From: Microbacterium hominis NBRC 15708
Lineage (GTDB): Bacteria; Actinomycetota; Actinomycetes; Actinomycetales; Microbacteriaceae
Length of the DNA: 64,000 nt
Assembly: GCF_001592125.1 (NCBI RefSeq)
Contig: NZ_BCWI01000016.1
Location: forward strand, 1-64,000
Direction: 5' to 3'
Under the pieces are notes generated by a model. That model was not told the origin of the DNA. It did not search any database and was given only the letters and a program-made list of their open reading frames with translations. Below are positions 51,401 through 59,723 of the stretch, piece after piece; the stretch's first letter is position 1, and each line of letters opens with the position of its first letter. The position numbers and the translations under genes are program-made.

Positions 51401-52649
51401 CACGCTGACGGAGACCGACGACTTCTTCGCCGATCACATCGTGATCACGGGCACGAACGTCGACGACGCCGGTGACGGCTCCGCGACGGTCACCCCGGGC
51501 GTGGATGCCGCAGAGGTCACCGTGACCAACGGCTACGACGCCGGGCGCCTCACCGTCGCCAAGGACGTCACCGGGGCGGGTGCCGACCTGTACGGCACCG
51601 GCGCGTTCGACTTCTCGGCGGTCTGCGTCTACCAGGGCCAGACGCTGCTCGATCAGCGCTTCTCGCTGCGCGGCGGCGACACCCAGAGCTTCGGGGTCTA
51701 CCCGGCGGGCACGCTCTGCGACGTGACGGAGCTGACCACCGGCGGTGCGACCGAGGCGACCCTCGACCCCGCCGACGGGAAGGTCACCATCGTCGCCGCG
51801 ACCGACCCCGTGGGCATCGGAGACGTGACCGTCACGGCCACCAACCGCTTCGACCTCGCCTCGTTCGACGTCGTCAAGGAGCGCGAGGGCAATCTGCTCA
51901 ACCCGGGTGCGGCAGGTCCGTTCACGGTCGACGCGGTCTGCACCTACGTCGTCGACGGCACCGTCACCGCGCTCGAGGTCCCGGGCGGGTCGGAGCGTCA
52001 GCTGACGGCCGACAACGACTACCGCGCGACCTACGCCGACCTCCCCGTGGGGGCGACGTGCGAGGTCACCGAGACCGTCACCGGCCACGCCGACGCGACG
52101 ACCATCACGGTCGACGACGCCGATCCCGTCACGGGGACCTCGGCGACCATCAAGCTGGTCGGCGGGGAGACGCCGCAGCTGATGACGATCGCCAACACGT
52201 TCACGGCCGGCCAGATCTCGGTCACCAAGACGGTCTCCGGCACCGCCTCCGCCGCGCACAGCGGCGACACGTTCGGCGTGACGCTCGTCTGCACCTGGTA
52301 CGGGGCCGACCTGCCGATCCCCGGGGGAGCGGTGCGCGACCTCGTCGTCGGAACGCCGGTGGTCTACACCGACCTGCCAACGGATGCCGAGTGCGTGCTC
52401 ACCGAGTCGCGCACCGGTGACGCCACGCAGGTCACGGTGACCGTCGACGGCGCCCCGGCGAAGAACCCGGCATCCCTGACCATCGGCAAGGACACGACGA
52501 TCGCCGTCGCGGTCGACAACCGCTTCGACAAGCCGCTGCCGGCCACGGGCGGCAGCTCGGCGATCATCGTTGCGCTCTCGGGCCTGGGCGTGGGCGGCGT
52601 GCTCGCGGGCATCGCCCTGCTGACCCGTCGCCGTCGCCGCGAGGTCTGA
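45420..52649 (+). CDS. Giant cell-wall-anchored surface protein with DUF11/DUF5979-like repeats
   Basis: A 2,409-residue secreted protein. A signal peptide (about 1–40) leads to a DUF11-like domain (YLQIDKSVDKPTPQPGETFT) and a long series of beta-sandwich repeats. The C-terminal 560 residues hold five DUF5979-like repeats starting near 1810, 1926, 2040, 2144 and 2260, each with a VTK-type Lys, a Cys pair, a CxVTE Glu and a final TN/Asn, the residues expected for internal isopeptide bonds. The end is LPATGG (near 2370), a helix and RRRRR, a sortase signal. It lies between argG and purA and is probably an adhesin. Confidence 0.9.
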   Translation: MRAARSSVVSAKHPLLAGLMVVLLAIGGVVGTVAPAAVAAAGPGDYLQIDKSVDKPTPQPGETFTYTVKVTCSEQDCLDTQLTDAFPAGLVGFDIEAVRFTPDTTPYTATWTGGSATPPAKVAADTKVTVDLTETTDTPVGVGMSAGTTFSMLVSLRVPDDYPAGESGDIVNTAAVTATNANPVDSSATINIDVPENIGVDDLKTWTPSRQSFEPGAHSDIALKISNASNVNVDQLVIQEPKAATEGAATLDASNPFTITDFTGFEAVAVPASCTTVQVDAYVFDGTAWTWTAGVPSATLTLPDGVTNAQVGGIRLTCDGTIAPGDEVRFDLGLAQRATQRGTGADLSKAEHRVDNVATGTATAHGRSATKDATANYTVTPSMPTVQTTKNIEPGQITAGQKAAATLSATNGDVPVAELRIADLDFFTADIAFGGFTAAPVWPAGASSATVVYHLAAGGTQDVAFADGAVPSAPSAPISGFEIVFTGTLIQADAPASAVFEIDTTENATGGAPSLTLTNRVTSTVTAPNGLTADATDSDTLVIIDPSVSVTIDKTVRPGAPVGPGDSVIASLQTTADATGDGALIHDIVVEDAWDGSQNAFWNAFDLTAIAPTQVPATADLTVEVKRPDGTWVTLAVAPAQAQAFVFEMDAAQVAAALAPLAPSDVEGVRFTFHSDAGFSDTTNVTPNLVFEAQSERRSGGATTPGPDRPTTYTNTAVATVDGVSDGGKPLTDDARDTAPGTIQTDDNPPGPGPDIQKRWNRDFVNAQSGQQADTTLGWHVSSGYAPVTITDPATDAANPKATVFDAFDLVAVRPIAASSDPYSNGWYLKYDTVTAVELFFDNSWHTVPAPGGSWMSSGRGFVGYTLTADESAKTTAVRLVLDETAADTAAREAARQTGPAFDPFAPAPGSGVGSGSVQRQFALTWQLRDVTRADATPVTAASLLNTSTAGVVDNTVEISSLPLAGGPVVTDRDDDTIQIINQPPGVKVTKSASPTSAIFTPVQGTPAQDYPTSQWTMTARNDSTAKASAIRLTDPATCSQTALGGCQSDVSAAFADPFDTSGQTDYLTDAGTPSPFDRFTATKISIAATIPGQIDAAGSTVWLLHYAGGVYTTTSHTIAEVNAFTADQLADVVGVSVTFRGVSAGGTGTIDQDNRFTMTIDSRLRPALRSSGAAQVLPAGKTVDVANRVFAQSYDPVLSPTTKTGDVADAKVVLTGGDVNITPTKSISPSSIAQPAKATPVTVTLGANQGSNPRSTLSPNVVVIEDQADATDFWNTFDFVALGTVTLPAGADRVQVDAYTGAAWVLGTPAATAALPAGVDAGAVQGLRFTFTRADGGLFSSTLPAANWSASAAFSVVVRDTYRDASGPVVFDHTVTNTQTSQSTRTDGNDSGRKQAAAQVTLTQGTHQIAVNKLSNNGDRLVSVGSPVPFDLTFQNTGTGYLTVSQLTDTLPAELNFLATPAPIYTKQADGLLSDQVTLGLSPDGRTVTFTWPSDGDRMKPGEVFKVRLYLELQPGLAQGERATNTMTIQTAEQLTACRNTVPGGSTTSAFANDPTTCGTTDYVGVVAGSNLYTVKGVVGSLPGAYQPGVADAICQQNLVAQGKGYFRAPCVANSQVDGTDDWVLHNVNAGTVPVAEMTVFDQLPTPGDTLLISGTGRGSTLRPELVADSLKVAAPAGTTQTVEVTSSPDVCVNTWSTLTTAPVCEQSGEQWTAVSADTDWTKVTGIRVHLDFRTTTAKALTPGQAADVTFSTVNRLASADRPDGASAVVPATDQFAWNQYGVKYELTTESTFRKIAPAVVGSHLRFGSIGVTKEITGPASRYAPTSFLADVVCTAGGVPLDLGSASTVTLSAAGDYAARIDGIPLSEAGTTCTVTEQGDVGAFGETSRTGSPTTVAVTEAAPQDGTEGEIPVAQIAAITNDYQFTGLSVTKQVQTEATSGAFGPFTFSLSCTSATGSPVVFDEQGTTTLTFTLAAGETWNAPADRIPARASCTLTETDDFFADHIVITGTNVDDAGDGSATVTPGVDAAEVTVTNGYDAGRLTVAKDVTGAGADLYGTGAFDFSAVCVYQGQTLLDQRFSLRGGDTQSFGVYPAGTLCDVTELTTGGATEATLDPADGKVTIVAATDPVGIGDVTVTATNRFDLASFDVVKEREGNLLNPGAAGPFTVDAVCTYVVDGTVTALEVPGGSERQLTADNDYRATYADLPVGATCEVTETVTGHADATTITVDDADPVTGTSATIKLVGGETPQLMTIANTFTAGQISVTKTVSGTASAAHSGDTFGVTLVCTWYGADLPIPGGAVRDLVVGTPVVYTDLPTDAECVLTESRTGDATQVTVTVDGAPAKNPASLTIGKDTTIAVAVDNRFDKPLPATGGSSAIIVALSGLGVGGVLAGIALLTRRRRREV

Positions 52650-52658
52650 TCCGCCGAC

Positions 52659-52691
52659 CGGGCGGTGCGTACGCCAGGTGCGCACCGCCCG
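52659..52691 (+). terminator. Terminator of the surface protein gene
   Basis: CGGGCGGTGCG and CGCACCGCCCG form a perfect 11-base stem around an 11-base loop, ten bases after the stop codon. No U-run follows, as is common in high-GC genomes. It separates the surface protein from purA. Confidence 0.75.
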
Positions 52692-52797
52692 ACCGCGGCG
52701 GGGCGGTGTCGAGGGTGCTCGATAGGATGGGGTGTACCGGCATTCCCGGTGCAACCGTCCGATGTGCGCCAGAAGGCCGAAAACGGGGGAGCTGTCC

Positions 52798-54084
52798 ATG
52801 CCAGGAATCGTCATCGTCGGCGTCCAGTGGGGTGACGAGGGCAAGGGGAAGGCCACCGATCTCCTCGGCGACCGCACCGACTGGGTCGTCAAGTTCAACG
52901 GCGGCAACAACGCGGGTCACACCGTCGTCATCGGCGACGAGAAGTACGCGCTGCACCTGCTGCCCTCCGGCATCCTCTCGCCCGGCGTCAACGCCGTCAT
53001 CGGCAACGGCGTCGTCGTCGACCTCGAGGTGCTCTTCGCCGAGCTCGAGGCGCTCAACGCGCGCGGCCTCGACACCTCGCGCCTGAAGATCAGCGCGAAC
53101 GCGCACGTCATCACTCAGTACCACCGCACGCTCGACAAGGTCACCGAGCGTTTCCTCGGCAAGCGCATGATCGGCACCACGGGTCGCGGCATCGGCCCGA
53201 CCTACGCCGACAAGATCAACCGCGTCGGCATTCGCATCCAAGACCTGTTCGACGAGAACATCCTGCGCCAGAAGGTCGAGGGCGCCCTCGACCAGAAGAA
53301 CCACCTGCTGGTGAAGGTCTTCAACCGCCGGGCCATCACGGTCGACGAGATCGTCGACGACCTCCTCTCCTACGTCGAGCGCCTGCGCCCCATGGTGTGC
53401 GACACCGGGCTGCTGCTCAGCCGCGCTCTGGATGCCGGCGACGTCGTCGTCTTCGAGGGTGGCCAGGCCACCATGCTCGACGTCGACCACGGCACCTACC
53501 CCTTCGTGACGTCGTCGTCGGCGACGGCGGGCGGCGCGTCCACCGGCTCCGGCGTGGGACCGAACCGCCTCGACCGCATCGTCGGCATCGTGAAGGCGTA
53601 CACGACGCGCGTCGGCTCGGGCCCCTTCCCGACCGAGCTGTTCGACGAGCAGGGCGAGTGGCTGCGCAAGCGCGGCTTCGAGTTCGGCACGACCACGGGC
53701 CGCCCGCGGCGTGTGGGCTGGTACGACGCCCCGATCACCCGGTACGCCACCCGCATCAACGGCATCACCGACCTCGTGCTCACCAAGCTCGACATCCTCA
53801 CGGGTCTCGACGAGATCCCCGTGTGCGTCGCCTACGACGTCGACGGCGAGCGGTTCGACGAGGTGCCGGTCAACCAGAGCGACTTCCACCACGCGACGCC
53901 GATCCTCGAGTTCTTCCCCGGCTGGAAGGACGACATCTCGGGGGCGCGGACCTTCGACGACCTGCCGGTGCAGGCGCAGGAGTACGTGCTCGCGCTCGAG
54001 GCCATGAGCGGTACCCGCATCTCGGTGATCGGCGTGGGCCCCGCCCGCGACGCGGTCATCGTGCGCCACGACCTCGTCGACTGA
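52798..54084 (+). CDS. purA: Adenylosuccinate synthetase
   Basis: A 428-residue enzyme joining IMP and aspartate with GTP, the first step from IMP to AMP. Motifs: [10 protein letters not shown] (GTP loop), [12 protein letters not shown] (catalytic His), [14 protein letters not shown] and [13 protein letters not shown] 52798 has GGGGGAG upstream and gives the normal length. It is followed after one base by the lactonase-like gene, so the two are probably co-transcribed. Confidence 0.97.
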   Translation: MPGIVIVGVQWGDEGKGKATDLLGDRTDWVVKFNGGNNAGHTVVIGDEKYALHLLPSGILSPGVNAVIGNGVVVDLEVLFAELEALNARGLDTSRLKISANAHVITQYHRTLDKVTERFLGKRMIGTTGRGIGPTYADKINRVGIRIQDLFDENILRQKVEGALDQKNHLLVKVFNRRAITVDEIVDDLLSYVERLRPMVCDTGLLLSRALDAGDVVVFEGGQATMLDVDHGTYPFVTSSSATAGGASTGSGVGPNRLDRIVGIVKAYTTRVGSGPFPTELFDEQGEWLRKRGFEFGTTTGRPRRVGWYDAPITRYATRINGITDLVLTKLDILTGLDEIPVCVAYDVDGERFDEVPVNQSDFHHATPILEFFPGWKDDISGARTFDDLPVQAQEYVLALEAMSGTRISVIGVGPARDAVIVRHDLVD

Positions 54085-54085
54085 C

Positions 54086-55129
54086 GTGCGTTTCCTCCTC
54101 GGGGGCTACACCGCCGACGGGGGTGGCGCGGCCGAGGGCATCGGGGTGCTCCTCGCGGGCGATCCCGACGATGCCTCCGCCGCTGGGGAGCTGTCGCGGC
54201 GCGCGGCGACCGCGGTGCGCGCCGACTCGCCGTCGTGGATCACGTGGCATCCTTCCCTGCCCGTCGTCTACGCGGCGCTGGAGCATCGGGGTCTCGTACA
54301 GGCGTTCCGGCGGATCGGCGACGAGTCGTTCGCCCCGCTCGGTGAGCCGGTCGCGGCGGGAGAGGCGGTGTGCCATGTCGCGGTCGCCCCCTCGGGCGAC
54401 ACCGTGATCGCCGCCTGCTGGGGTGACGGCCGGCTGGTGCGGATCCGCCTCGACGGCGAGGGTCGACCCGTCACGGCGGCCGATCTGGCCGCCGCTGAAG
54501 ACCCGTATGCCCTCGGCGGCATATCGGCGACGCCTCCCCGCCCGTCGCGTGCCCACCACGTCCGCTTCCTTCCGCGGAACACCGTCGCGACGACCGATCT
54601 CGGCTTCGACCTCGTGCGGTTCTGGCACGGCGACGGCGGGCAGGGCTCGCGCGATGTCGTGCTTCCGCGCGGAACCGGACCGCGCCACAGCAGATGGCAT
54701 CCGTCGGGGCACCTGTTCGTCGTGACCGAGCTGTCCACAGAGCTCTACGCCCTGGCGCCCGACCCGAACGGACAGTGGCGGGTCGTGGGCGGCGTGCCGT
54801 TGTCGCCGGCCGCGCTCCCCGGGGATGCCGCGGCCGAGCTCGCCTTCTCGCGCGACGGTCGCTACGTCTACGCCGGTCTCCGCGGCTCGAACACGCTGGC
54901 GGTGCTCGAAGTGCGCGGGGACGGGGCCGAGCTGCGCCCGGTCGCCCTGGTGGACGCGGGCGTCGAGGGGCCTCGCCACCACGTGGTCGTGCGCGATACG
55001 GTGCTGGTCGCCGGTCAGCTCTCCCACGAGGTCGTGGCGCTGGCGCTCGACGAGCGTACCGGGGTGCCCGGCCGCGCCCGCCGTCGCGTCGACGCCCCGT
55101 CGCCGACCTGCGTGCTCCCGGCATCCTGA
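54086..55129 (+). CDS. Lactonase-type seven-bladed beta-propeller protein
   Basis: A 347-residue protein of the 6-phosphogluconolactonase (YbhE/Pgl) beta-propeller group: repeated blades with SPSWITWHPSLPVVYAALE, CHVAVAPSGDTVIAACWGDG, AHHVRFLPRN, RHSRWHPSGHLFVVTELS and AELAFSRDGRYVYAGLRGSN. The family hydrolyses sugar lactones; the exact substrate is unproven. GTG 54086 lies one base after the purA stop. The following gap to the ROK gene has no clear terminator. Confidence 0.88.
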   Translation: MRFLLGGYTADGGGAAEGIGVLLAGDPDDASAAGELSRRAATAVRADSPSWITWHPSLPVVYAALEHRGLVQAFRRIGDESFAPLGEPVAAGEAVCHVAVAPSGDTVIAACWGDGRLVRIRLDGEGRPVTAADLAAAEDPYALGGISATPPRPSRAHHVRFLPRNTVATTDLGFDLVRFWHGDGGQGSRDVVLPRGTGPRHSRWHPSGHLFVVTELSTELYALAPDPNGQWRVVGGVPLSPAALPGDAAAELAFSRDGRYVYAGLRGSNTLAVLEVRGDGAELRPVALVDAGVEGPRHHVVVRDTVLVAGQLSHEVVALALDERTGVPGRARRRVDAPSPTCVLPAS

Positions 55130-55200
55130 CCTCGTCGCCGGGCCTCCCGCGTGCTCAACGCAGGCCGTCTGCCCAGAACAGGCGGATGCCGGGGTGGGGA

Positions 55201-56430
55201 CTAGACCGCGAACAGTTCGCTGCGCGGCGTGTCGATCAGCGCGGTGATGGGCATGAGCGCCGAGCCGAGTGCGACGGTGTCGCCGCCGAACGTCGCCGGC
55301 ACGAGTTCGAACTGCATCCCGAGGCGGTGCAGGCAGTTGCGCCGCACGGCGTCGGCGATCTGCGCCGACCGGTGCTCCATCAGCCGCATCCCGACCCATC
55401 CGCCGACGACGACGCGTTCCGGATTGGTGAGGTTGACGACGCTGCCGAGCGCCGCACCGAGCGCCTCGACGACGTCGTCGACGACGGCGCGCGCATCCGC
55501 GTCGCCGTCCGCCGCGGTGAGGAGCGCGCCGACCGCCTGCCATCCCGACCCGTCGAACGAGCCGCCGCGCGCCTGCCACGCGTGCAGGATCGCATCGGCG
55601 CCCAAGTAGGCCTCGACGCAACCGTTCTGCCCGCAGCGGCAGCGCGCACCGCCGACGTTGATCTTCGTGTGACCCCACTCGCCCGCGCTGCTGAACGCCC
55701 CGTGCGCGAGAGACCCGTCGGTGATCACGCCGAGTCCGACGCCGCGCCCGAGGAGGGCGACGACGGCATGGTCGATGCCGCGGGCGGCGCCGTACCAGAG
55801 CTCGGCCCGGGCCTGCGTCTTCGCGCCGTTCTCGGCGAAGACCGGCAGGTCTGCATCGAGGTCGCGCGGGAGGGGCCAGGGCTCCCACCCGAGGCTCTGG
55901 GCGTAGAGCACCTGGGCACCGTCCGGTCCGGTCTCCACGACGCCGGGCAGGCCCAGCCCGATGCCGAGCACGCGCGGCCACCGCTCCTGGTTGCGCGCGC
56001 GCAGGGCGGCGACGGCTTCGACGAGATCGCGGTGGATGCCGTCAGGAGTCTCATCGTGGCGTCCGCCGCGGAACTCGCGGTCGACCATCGTGAGCGACAG
56101 GTCGAAGAGCTCGACCGCCACCCCGCGCTCGCCGACATCCACACCGATCGCGTAGGCGCCCTCGGCGCGCGGGGCGATGAGCGAGATGGGCCGTCCGCCC
56201 CGCGAGGAGACGGATCCCACTTCCGCGAGCAGTCCGTCGTCGATCAGCTCGGACGTGATGTTCGCGGCGGATGCCGCGGAGAAGCCGCATCGCCGGGCGA
56301 GGTCCGCGCGCGTCGTCTCGCCCTGCTGGAGCACGAAGCGCAGCGCGGCCGCCCGGTTCTGCTGACGCAGTGTCGTGACGGTCGCGGAGGCGCGTGCCGG
56401 GGAGCCGGCCCCCCGGGCCTGTGCACTCAT
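55201..56430 (-). CDS. ROK family repressor
   Basis: A 409-residue regulator. The N-terminal winged helix (about 20–75, TTRADLARRCGFSAASAANI) is followed by a sugar-kinase-like ROK domain with IGVDVGERGVAVELFD, the ROK signature GEWGHTKI and the zinc site CRCGQNGCVEAYLGADAI. ATG 56430 is chosen because TATCGT lies six bases upstream and longer forms add only low-complexity sequence. It follows the glycosidase gene after 17 bases on the same strand and probably controls the import operon; the palindrome at 61058 is the likely site. Confidence 0.93.
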   Translation of the reverse strand: MSAQARGAGSPARASATVTTLRQQNRAAALRFVLQQGETTRADLARRCGFSAASAANITSELIDDGLLAEVGSVSSRGGRPISLIAPRAEGAYAIGVDVGERGVAVELFDLSLTMVDREFRGGRHDETPDGIHRDLVEAVAALRARNQERWPRVLGIGLGLPGVVETGPDGAQVLYAQSLGWEPWPLPRDLDADLPVFAENGAKTQARAELWYGAARGIDHAVVALLGRGVGLGVITDGSLAHGAFSSAGEWGHTKINVGGARCRCGQNGCVEAYLGADAILHAWQARGGSFDGSGWQAVGALLTAADGDADARAVVDDVVEALGAALGSVVNLTNPERVVVGGWVGMRLMEHRSAQIADAVRRNCLHRLGMQFELVPATFGGDTVALGSALMPITALIDTPRSELFAV

Positions 56431-56447
56431 GGTTCGACGATAGCCCG

Positions 56448-57884
56448 TCATGTGCGCACCTCGAGTCGTCGCACCAGCACGGGCCGGGTGGCGGTGAGTT
56501 GGAGGCGCCCGTCGTCCCACCGCGCCGAGACGGCCCGGGGGTCGTCGGCGTCGACGTGCCAGGATGCCGGGCGCGTGGAGAACCCGAAGGAGAGGGGGGT
56601 GTCGGCGGTGACCTCCACCGGCACGTACTCGTCGCTGCGGTAGGCGGCCCCCGCGGTGTGATGCCAGATCCCCTCCGGGACGGGGGCGGCGGTGAACCGG
56701 GCGATCGAGGTCTCGCCCGATCCGCTGCGTCCCGTCCAGGCGGGAAGCTGCAGGTCGGGGCGCGCGAAGAGGGCATCGAGCACCGGGGTGCGCACCTCAC
56801 AACGCTCCACCGCGACGGCGGCGAGATACTCCTCCAGGATGCGCCACGCGCGGTCGGGGTCGAGCGTCGCCGTCGGGTCGGCGATCAGCTCCCACCCCTC
56901 CGGCACCCGCGCCGAGAGGGGGGAGGTGAGCGTGTCGAGCTTCTTCCAGGGCCAGAAGTTCCAGCCGATGCCGTGGCGTTCGTAGAGCCGCGTCGCCGCG
57001 TAGACCCAGCCGGGCGTGTTCTCGCCGCCCTCGCCCATGTAGATCGGCAGAGCCGACTCGCGGCGCAGCTGCAGGAAGTCGGCGATGCTCGTCTCGTCGG
57101 GCGCGCACCAGTACCGGTGGAACTGCACGGCCTGGTTGTCGTCGTAGCGCATCCGCACGGGCTCGGGGTTGGTCGCCCAGTGGCTGCCTTCGTACATGAG
57201 CAGGTGGTGCGGGTCGATCTCGCGGATCGCCGCGGTGAGCTCGCGGTAGAGGGAGACCAGGTCGTCCTGATAGCGGTGCTGCCACTCGTTCGGCAGCGGT
57301 TCGTTGAGAAGGTCGTAGCCGAGCACCGTCTCGCTGTCGCGGAACCGGCGGGCGATCTCGCGCCACAGCGCGACCGTGTGCGCGCGGTGGCGCTCCGACA
57401 TGAACAGCTCGGGGATGCCGCGGGGCGAGTCGTCGATGTTGGTCCCCGTCTGCCCGCCCGGCGCGCCGTGCAGATCGATCAGCACCCGCAGGCCGTGGCG
57501 TTCGGCCCAGGTGACGGCGCGGGCGATCAGCGCGAAGCCGTCGTCGAGGAAGCGGCCGTCGTCGTCCATCACGCCGCGCGCGTTGATCGGCAGGCGGACG
57601 TGATCGAAGCCCTGCGCCGCGATGAGGGCGAAGTCCTTCTCGGTGACGAACTCGTCGCGGAACCGCCGCCAGAACTCGGCCGCCCGCACCGGCCCCACGA
57701 GAGCGGCGATCCGCGCTTCGATCTGACGCGGAGAGGCCAGTTCGTCGCCGAAGCGCCACATGTACCCTTCCGCGAGCAGCCAGTTGCCGAGGCCCACACC
57801 GCGAAGGAGCAGGGGTCCGTCGTCATCGACGAGCTCGGTGCCGACGGCGCGGACGAAGCCGCGGGGGCGAAGGGGCGGGGTCAT
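56448..57884 (-). CDS. GH5-family glycoside hydrolase, cytoplasmic
   Basis: A 478-residue enzyme with no signal peptide. The TIM-barrel domain begins RGVGLGNWLLAEGYMW; the acid/base Glu is in LGYDLLNEPL (near 193) and the nucleophile Glu is in YMGEGGENTPGW (near 281). A C-terminal beta domain of about 100 residues follows. It probably cleaves oligosaccharides brought in by the adjacent ABC importer; beta-glucan or beta-mannoside linkage is the likely range for this family. ATG 57884 has GAGGAA upstream; GTG 57896 is an alternative. Confidence 0.9.
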   Translation of the reverse strand: MTPPLRPRGFVRAVGTELVDDDGPLLLRGVGLGNWLLAEGYMWRFGDELASPRQIEARIAALVGPVRAAEFWRRFRDEFVTEKDFALIAAQGFDHVRLPINARGVMDDDGRFLDDGFALIARAVTWAERHGLRVLIDLHGAPGGQTGTNIDDSPRGIPELFMSERHRAHTVALWREIARRFRDSETVLGYDLLNEPLPNEWQHRYQDDLVSLYRELTAAIREIDPHHLLMYEGSHWATNPEPVRMRYDDNQAVQFHRYWCAPDETSIADFLQLRRESALPIYMGEGGENTPGWVYAATRLYERHGIGWNFWPWKKLDTLTSPLSARVPEGWELIADPTATLDPDRAWRILEEYLAAVAVERCEVRTPVLDALFARPDLQLPAWTGRSGSGETSIARFTAAPVPEGIWHHTAGAAYRSDEYVPVEVTADTPLSFGFSTRPASWHVDADDPRAVSARWDDGRLQLTATRPVLVRRLEVRT

Positions 57885-57906
57885 GGTGTTCCTCACGGGC
57901 GGGGCC

Positions 57907-58806
57907 TCATTTCAGGCCGGACAGGGCGAACCCTTGGACGACGTAGCGCTGGAAGACGACGAAGACGATGAGGATGGGCACGACCATCAGCGTCGAGGCC
58001 GCCATCTGCAGCGACGGGTTGGTGGAGATCTGCTGGTTGAGCAGCGAGATGCCCACCGAGAGCGTGTACAGGCCCTGGTCGTTGGCGATGATCAGCGGCC
58101 AGAGGAAGCTGTTCCACCCGGCGATGAAGGTGAGGACAACCTGGACGGCGAGGATCGGTCCCGACATGGGCAGGATGATCCGGAAGAAGATGCGCCATTC
58201 GCCCGCGCCGTCCATCCGCGCCGCCTCGAGGATCTCCGTCGGGATCGTGGCCATGAACTGACGGAAGAGGAACACGGCGAAGCCCGACACCAGCATCGGC
58301 AGCGCGATGCCGATGAGTGTGTTGGTGAGTTTCATCCCGTTGAGGATGAGGTAGCTCGGGATCATCGTGACCTGACCCGGGATCATCATCGTGACCAGCA
58401 CGAGGAAGAACAGGGCATCCCTGCCGGGGAAGTCGAACTTGGCGAAGCCGTAGCCGGCCGCCGCCATGAGCAGCAGACCGACCATGCAGATGACGACGAT
58501 GAGCAGGGTGTTCAGGAGGTAGCGCCCGAAGTCCAGCTCGGTGAAGAGCTGGATGAAGTACTCGAGCGTCGGATTGCGCGGCAGCAGCTGCGGGGGGAAC
58601 GCGACGGACTCGCTGCGCGGCTTCACGGAGGCGAAGATCATCCACAGGAACGGGAACGCGGTGATCAGCGCGCCGACGGTCAGCAGCGCGCCGATCACGA
58701 TGGTGCCGGTGCGTCCGCGGCGCCGTCCCGGGCGCCCGCCGCGCGACGCGGATGGATGCGAGGCGAGGCGGCGGCCGCCGCGGGTGACGAGCTCAGTGGT
58801 CGACAT
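57907..58806 (-). CDS. Carbohydrate ABC transporter permease (MalG type)
   Basis: A 299-residue permease with six transmembrane helices and the EAA loop EILEAARMDGAGEWRIFFRIILPMSGPI, which contacts the ATPase. It is the second permease of a CUT1-type sugar importer. Its start overlaps the preceding permease by 14 bases, and the glycosidase gene follows after 22 bases. No ATPase gene is in the locus, so a shared MsiK-type ATPase is expected elsewhere. Confidence 0.94.
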   Translation of the reverse strand: MSTTELVTRGGRRLASHPSASRGGRPGRRRGRTGTIVIGALLTVGALITAFPFLWMIFASVKPRSESVAFPPQLLPRNPTLEYFIQLFTELDFGRYLLNTLLIVVICMVGLLLMAAAGYGFAKFDFPGRDALFFLVLVTMMIPGQVTMIPSYLILNGMKLTNTLIGIALPMLVSGFAVFLFRQFMATIPTEILEAARMDGAGEWRIFFRIILPMSGPILAVQVVLTFIAGWNSFLWPLIIANDQGLYTLSVGISLLNQQISTNPSLQMAASTLMVVPILIVFVVFQRYVVQGFALSGLK

Positions 58807-59671
58807 CGGACCTCCTCAGACGCAGCTGGACGATGGTGATGGTCGCGATGATGGCGACCAGGACGACCGAGCCCGCACTCGCGTAGCCGAACTGGCTCGA
58901 CGAGAAGCCCTTCTGGTAGAGGAAGAGCGCGATGGAGGTCGAGGAGCCGAGCGGGCCGCCCTTGGTGAGCACGAAGGGCTCGTCGAAGAACTGCAGCCAG
59001 GCGATGACGGTGGTGATCGTGACGAAGAAGATGGCGAAGCGCAGCAGCGGGAGGACGATCGAGAAGATGCGTCGCAGCCCGGACGCGCCGTCGATCGCCG
59101 CCGCCTCCAGGTACTCCTTCGGCACGCCCTGCAGGGCGGCGAGGAAGATGATCACGTTCAGCCCCAGGCCGCGCCAGACGGCGACGAGCCCGACGGAGAA
59201 CTTCACCACGGTGGGATCGGAGAGCCAGGGGACCGGGGGCAGCCCGACGAGCGAGAGCAGGTAGTTGAACAGGCCGAACTGCGTGTTGTAGAGGTAGCCC
59301 CACACGAGGGCCACGGCCACGATCGCGGTGATGGCCGGGACGAAGTAGAACGAGCGCAGGGCGCGGAAGAAGCGGCCCTGCGACCGGTTGAGCGCGAGCG
59401 CGATCGCCAGGGACAGCACGATCACGCTCGGCACGCCGACGACCGCGAAGAGGGCCGTGTTTCCGAGGGCCTGCCAGAAGTCGGGGTCGGCGAACAGCGC
59501 GGTGTAGTTGTCGGCGCCGATGAACTGGATGCGCGACCAGTTGCCGAGACCGGCGAGATTCATGTCGGTGAAGCTCACGAGGAGCGCCACGGCGATCGGC
59601 AGGATGCCGAAGACGATGAGCAGGAGCATCGCCGGAGCGATGAACGTATAGGGGACGATGCGGTTCTTCAT
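58793..59671 (-). CDS. Carbohydrate ABC transporter permease (MalF type)
   Basis: A 292-residue permease with six transmembrane helices and the EAA loop EYLEAAAIDGASGLRRIFSIVLPLL. It is the first permease of the importer. ATG 59671 lies 52 bases after the binding-protein stop; a 14-base overlap links it to the MalG-type gene. Confidence 0.94.
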   Translation of the reverse strand: MKNRIVPYTFIAPAMLLLIVFGILPIAVALLVSFTDMNLAGLGNWSRIQFIGADNYTALFADPDFWQALGNTALFAVVGVPSVIVLSLAIALALNRSQGRFFRALRSFYFVPAITAIVAVALVWGYLYNTQFGLFNYLLSLVGLPPVPWLSDPTVVKFSVGLVAVWRGLGLNVIIFLAALQGVPKEYLEAAAIDGASGLRRIFSIVLPLLRFAIFFVTITTVIAWLQFFDEPFVLTKGGPLGSSTSIALFLYQKGFSSSQFGYASAGSVVLVAIIATITIVQLRLRRSDVDH

Positions 59672-59723
59672 GGCCTCAGGGCCGGGGGTGCGCGGCGATC
59701 GGGTCGCCGCGCACCCCCGGAGC

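Noticed and set aside
45177..52910. A 2,577-codon open frame on the minus strand opposite the surface protein
   Set aside because: It is Arg/Gly/Val/Asp rich with no domain or signal, a normal shadow of a high-GC repeat gene; the plus strand has signal peptide, repeats and a sortase signal.
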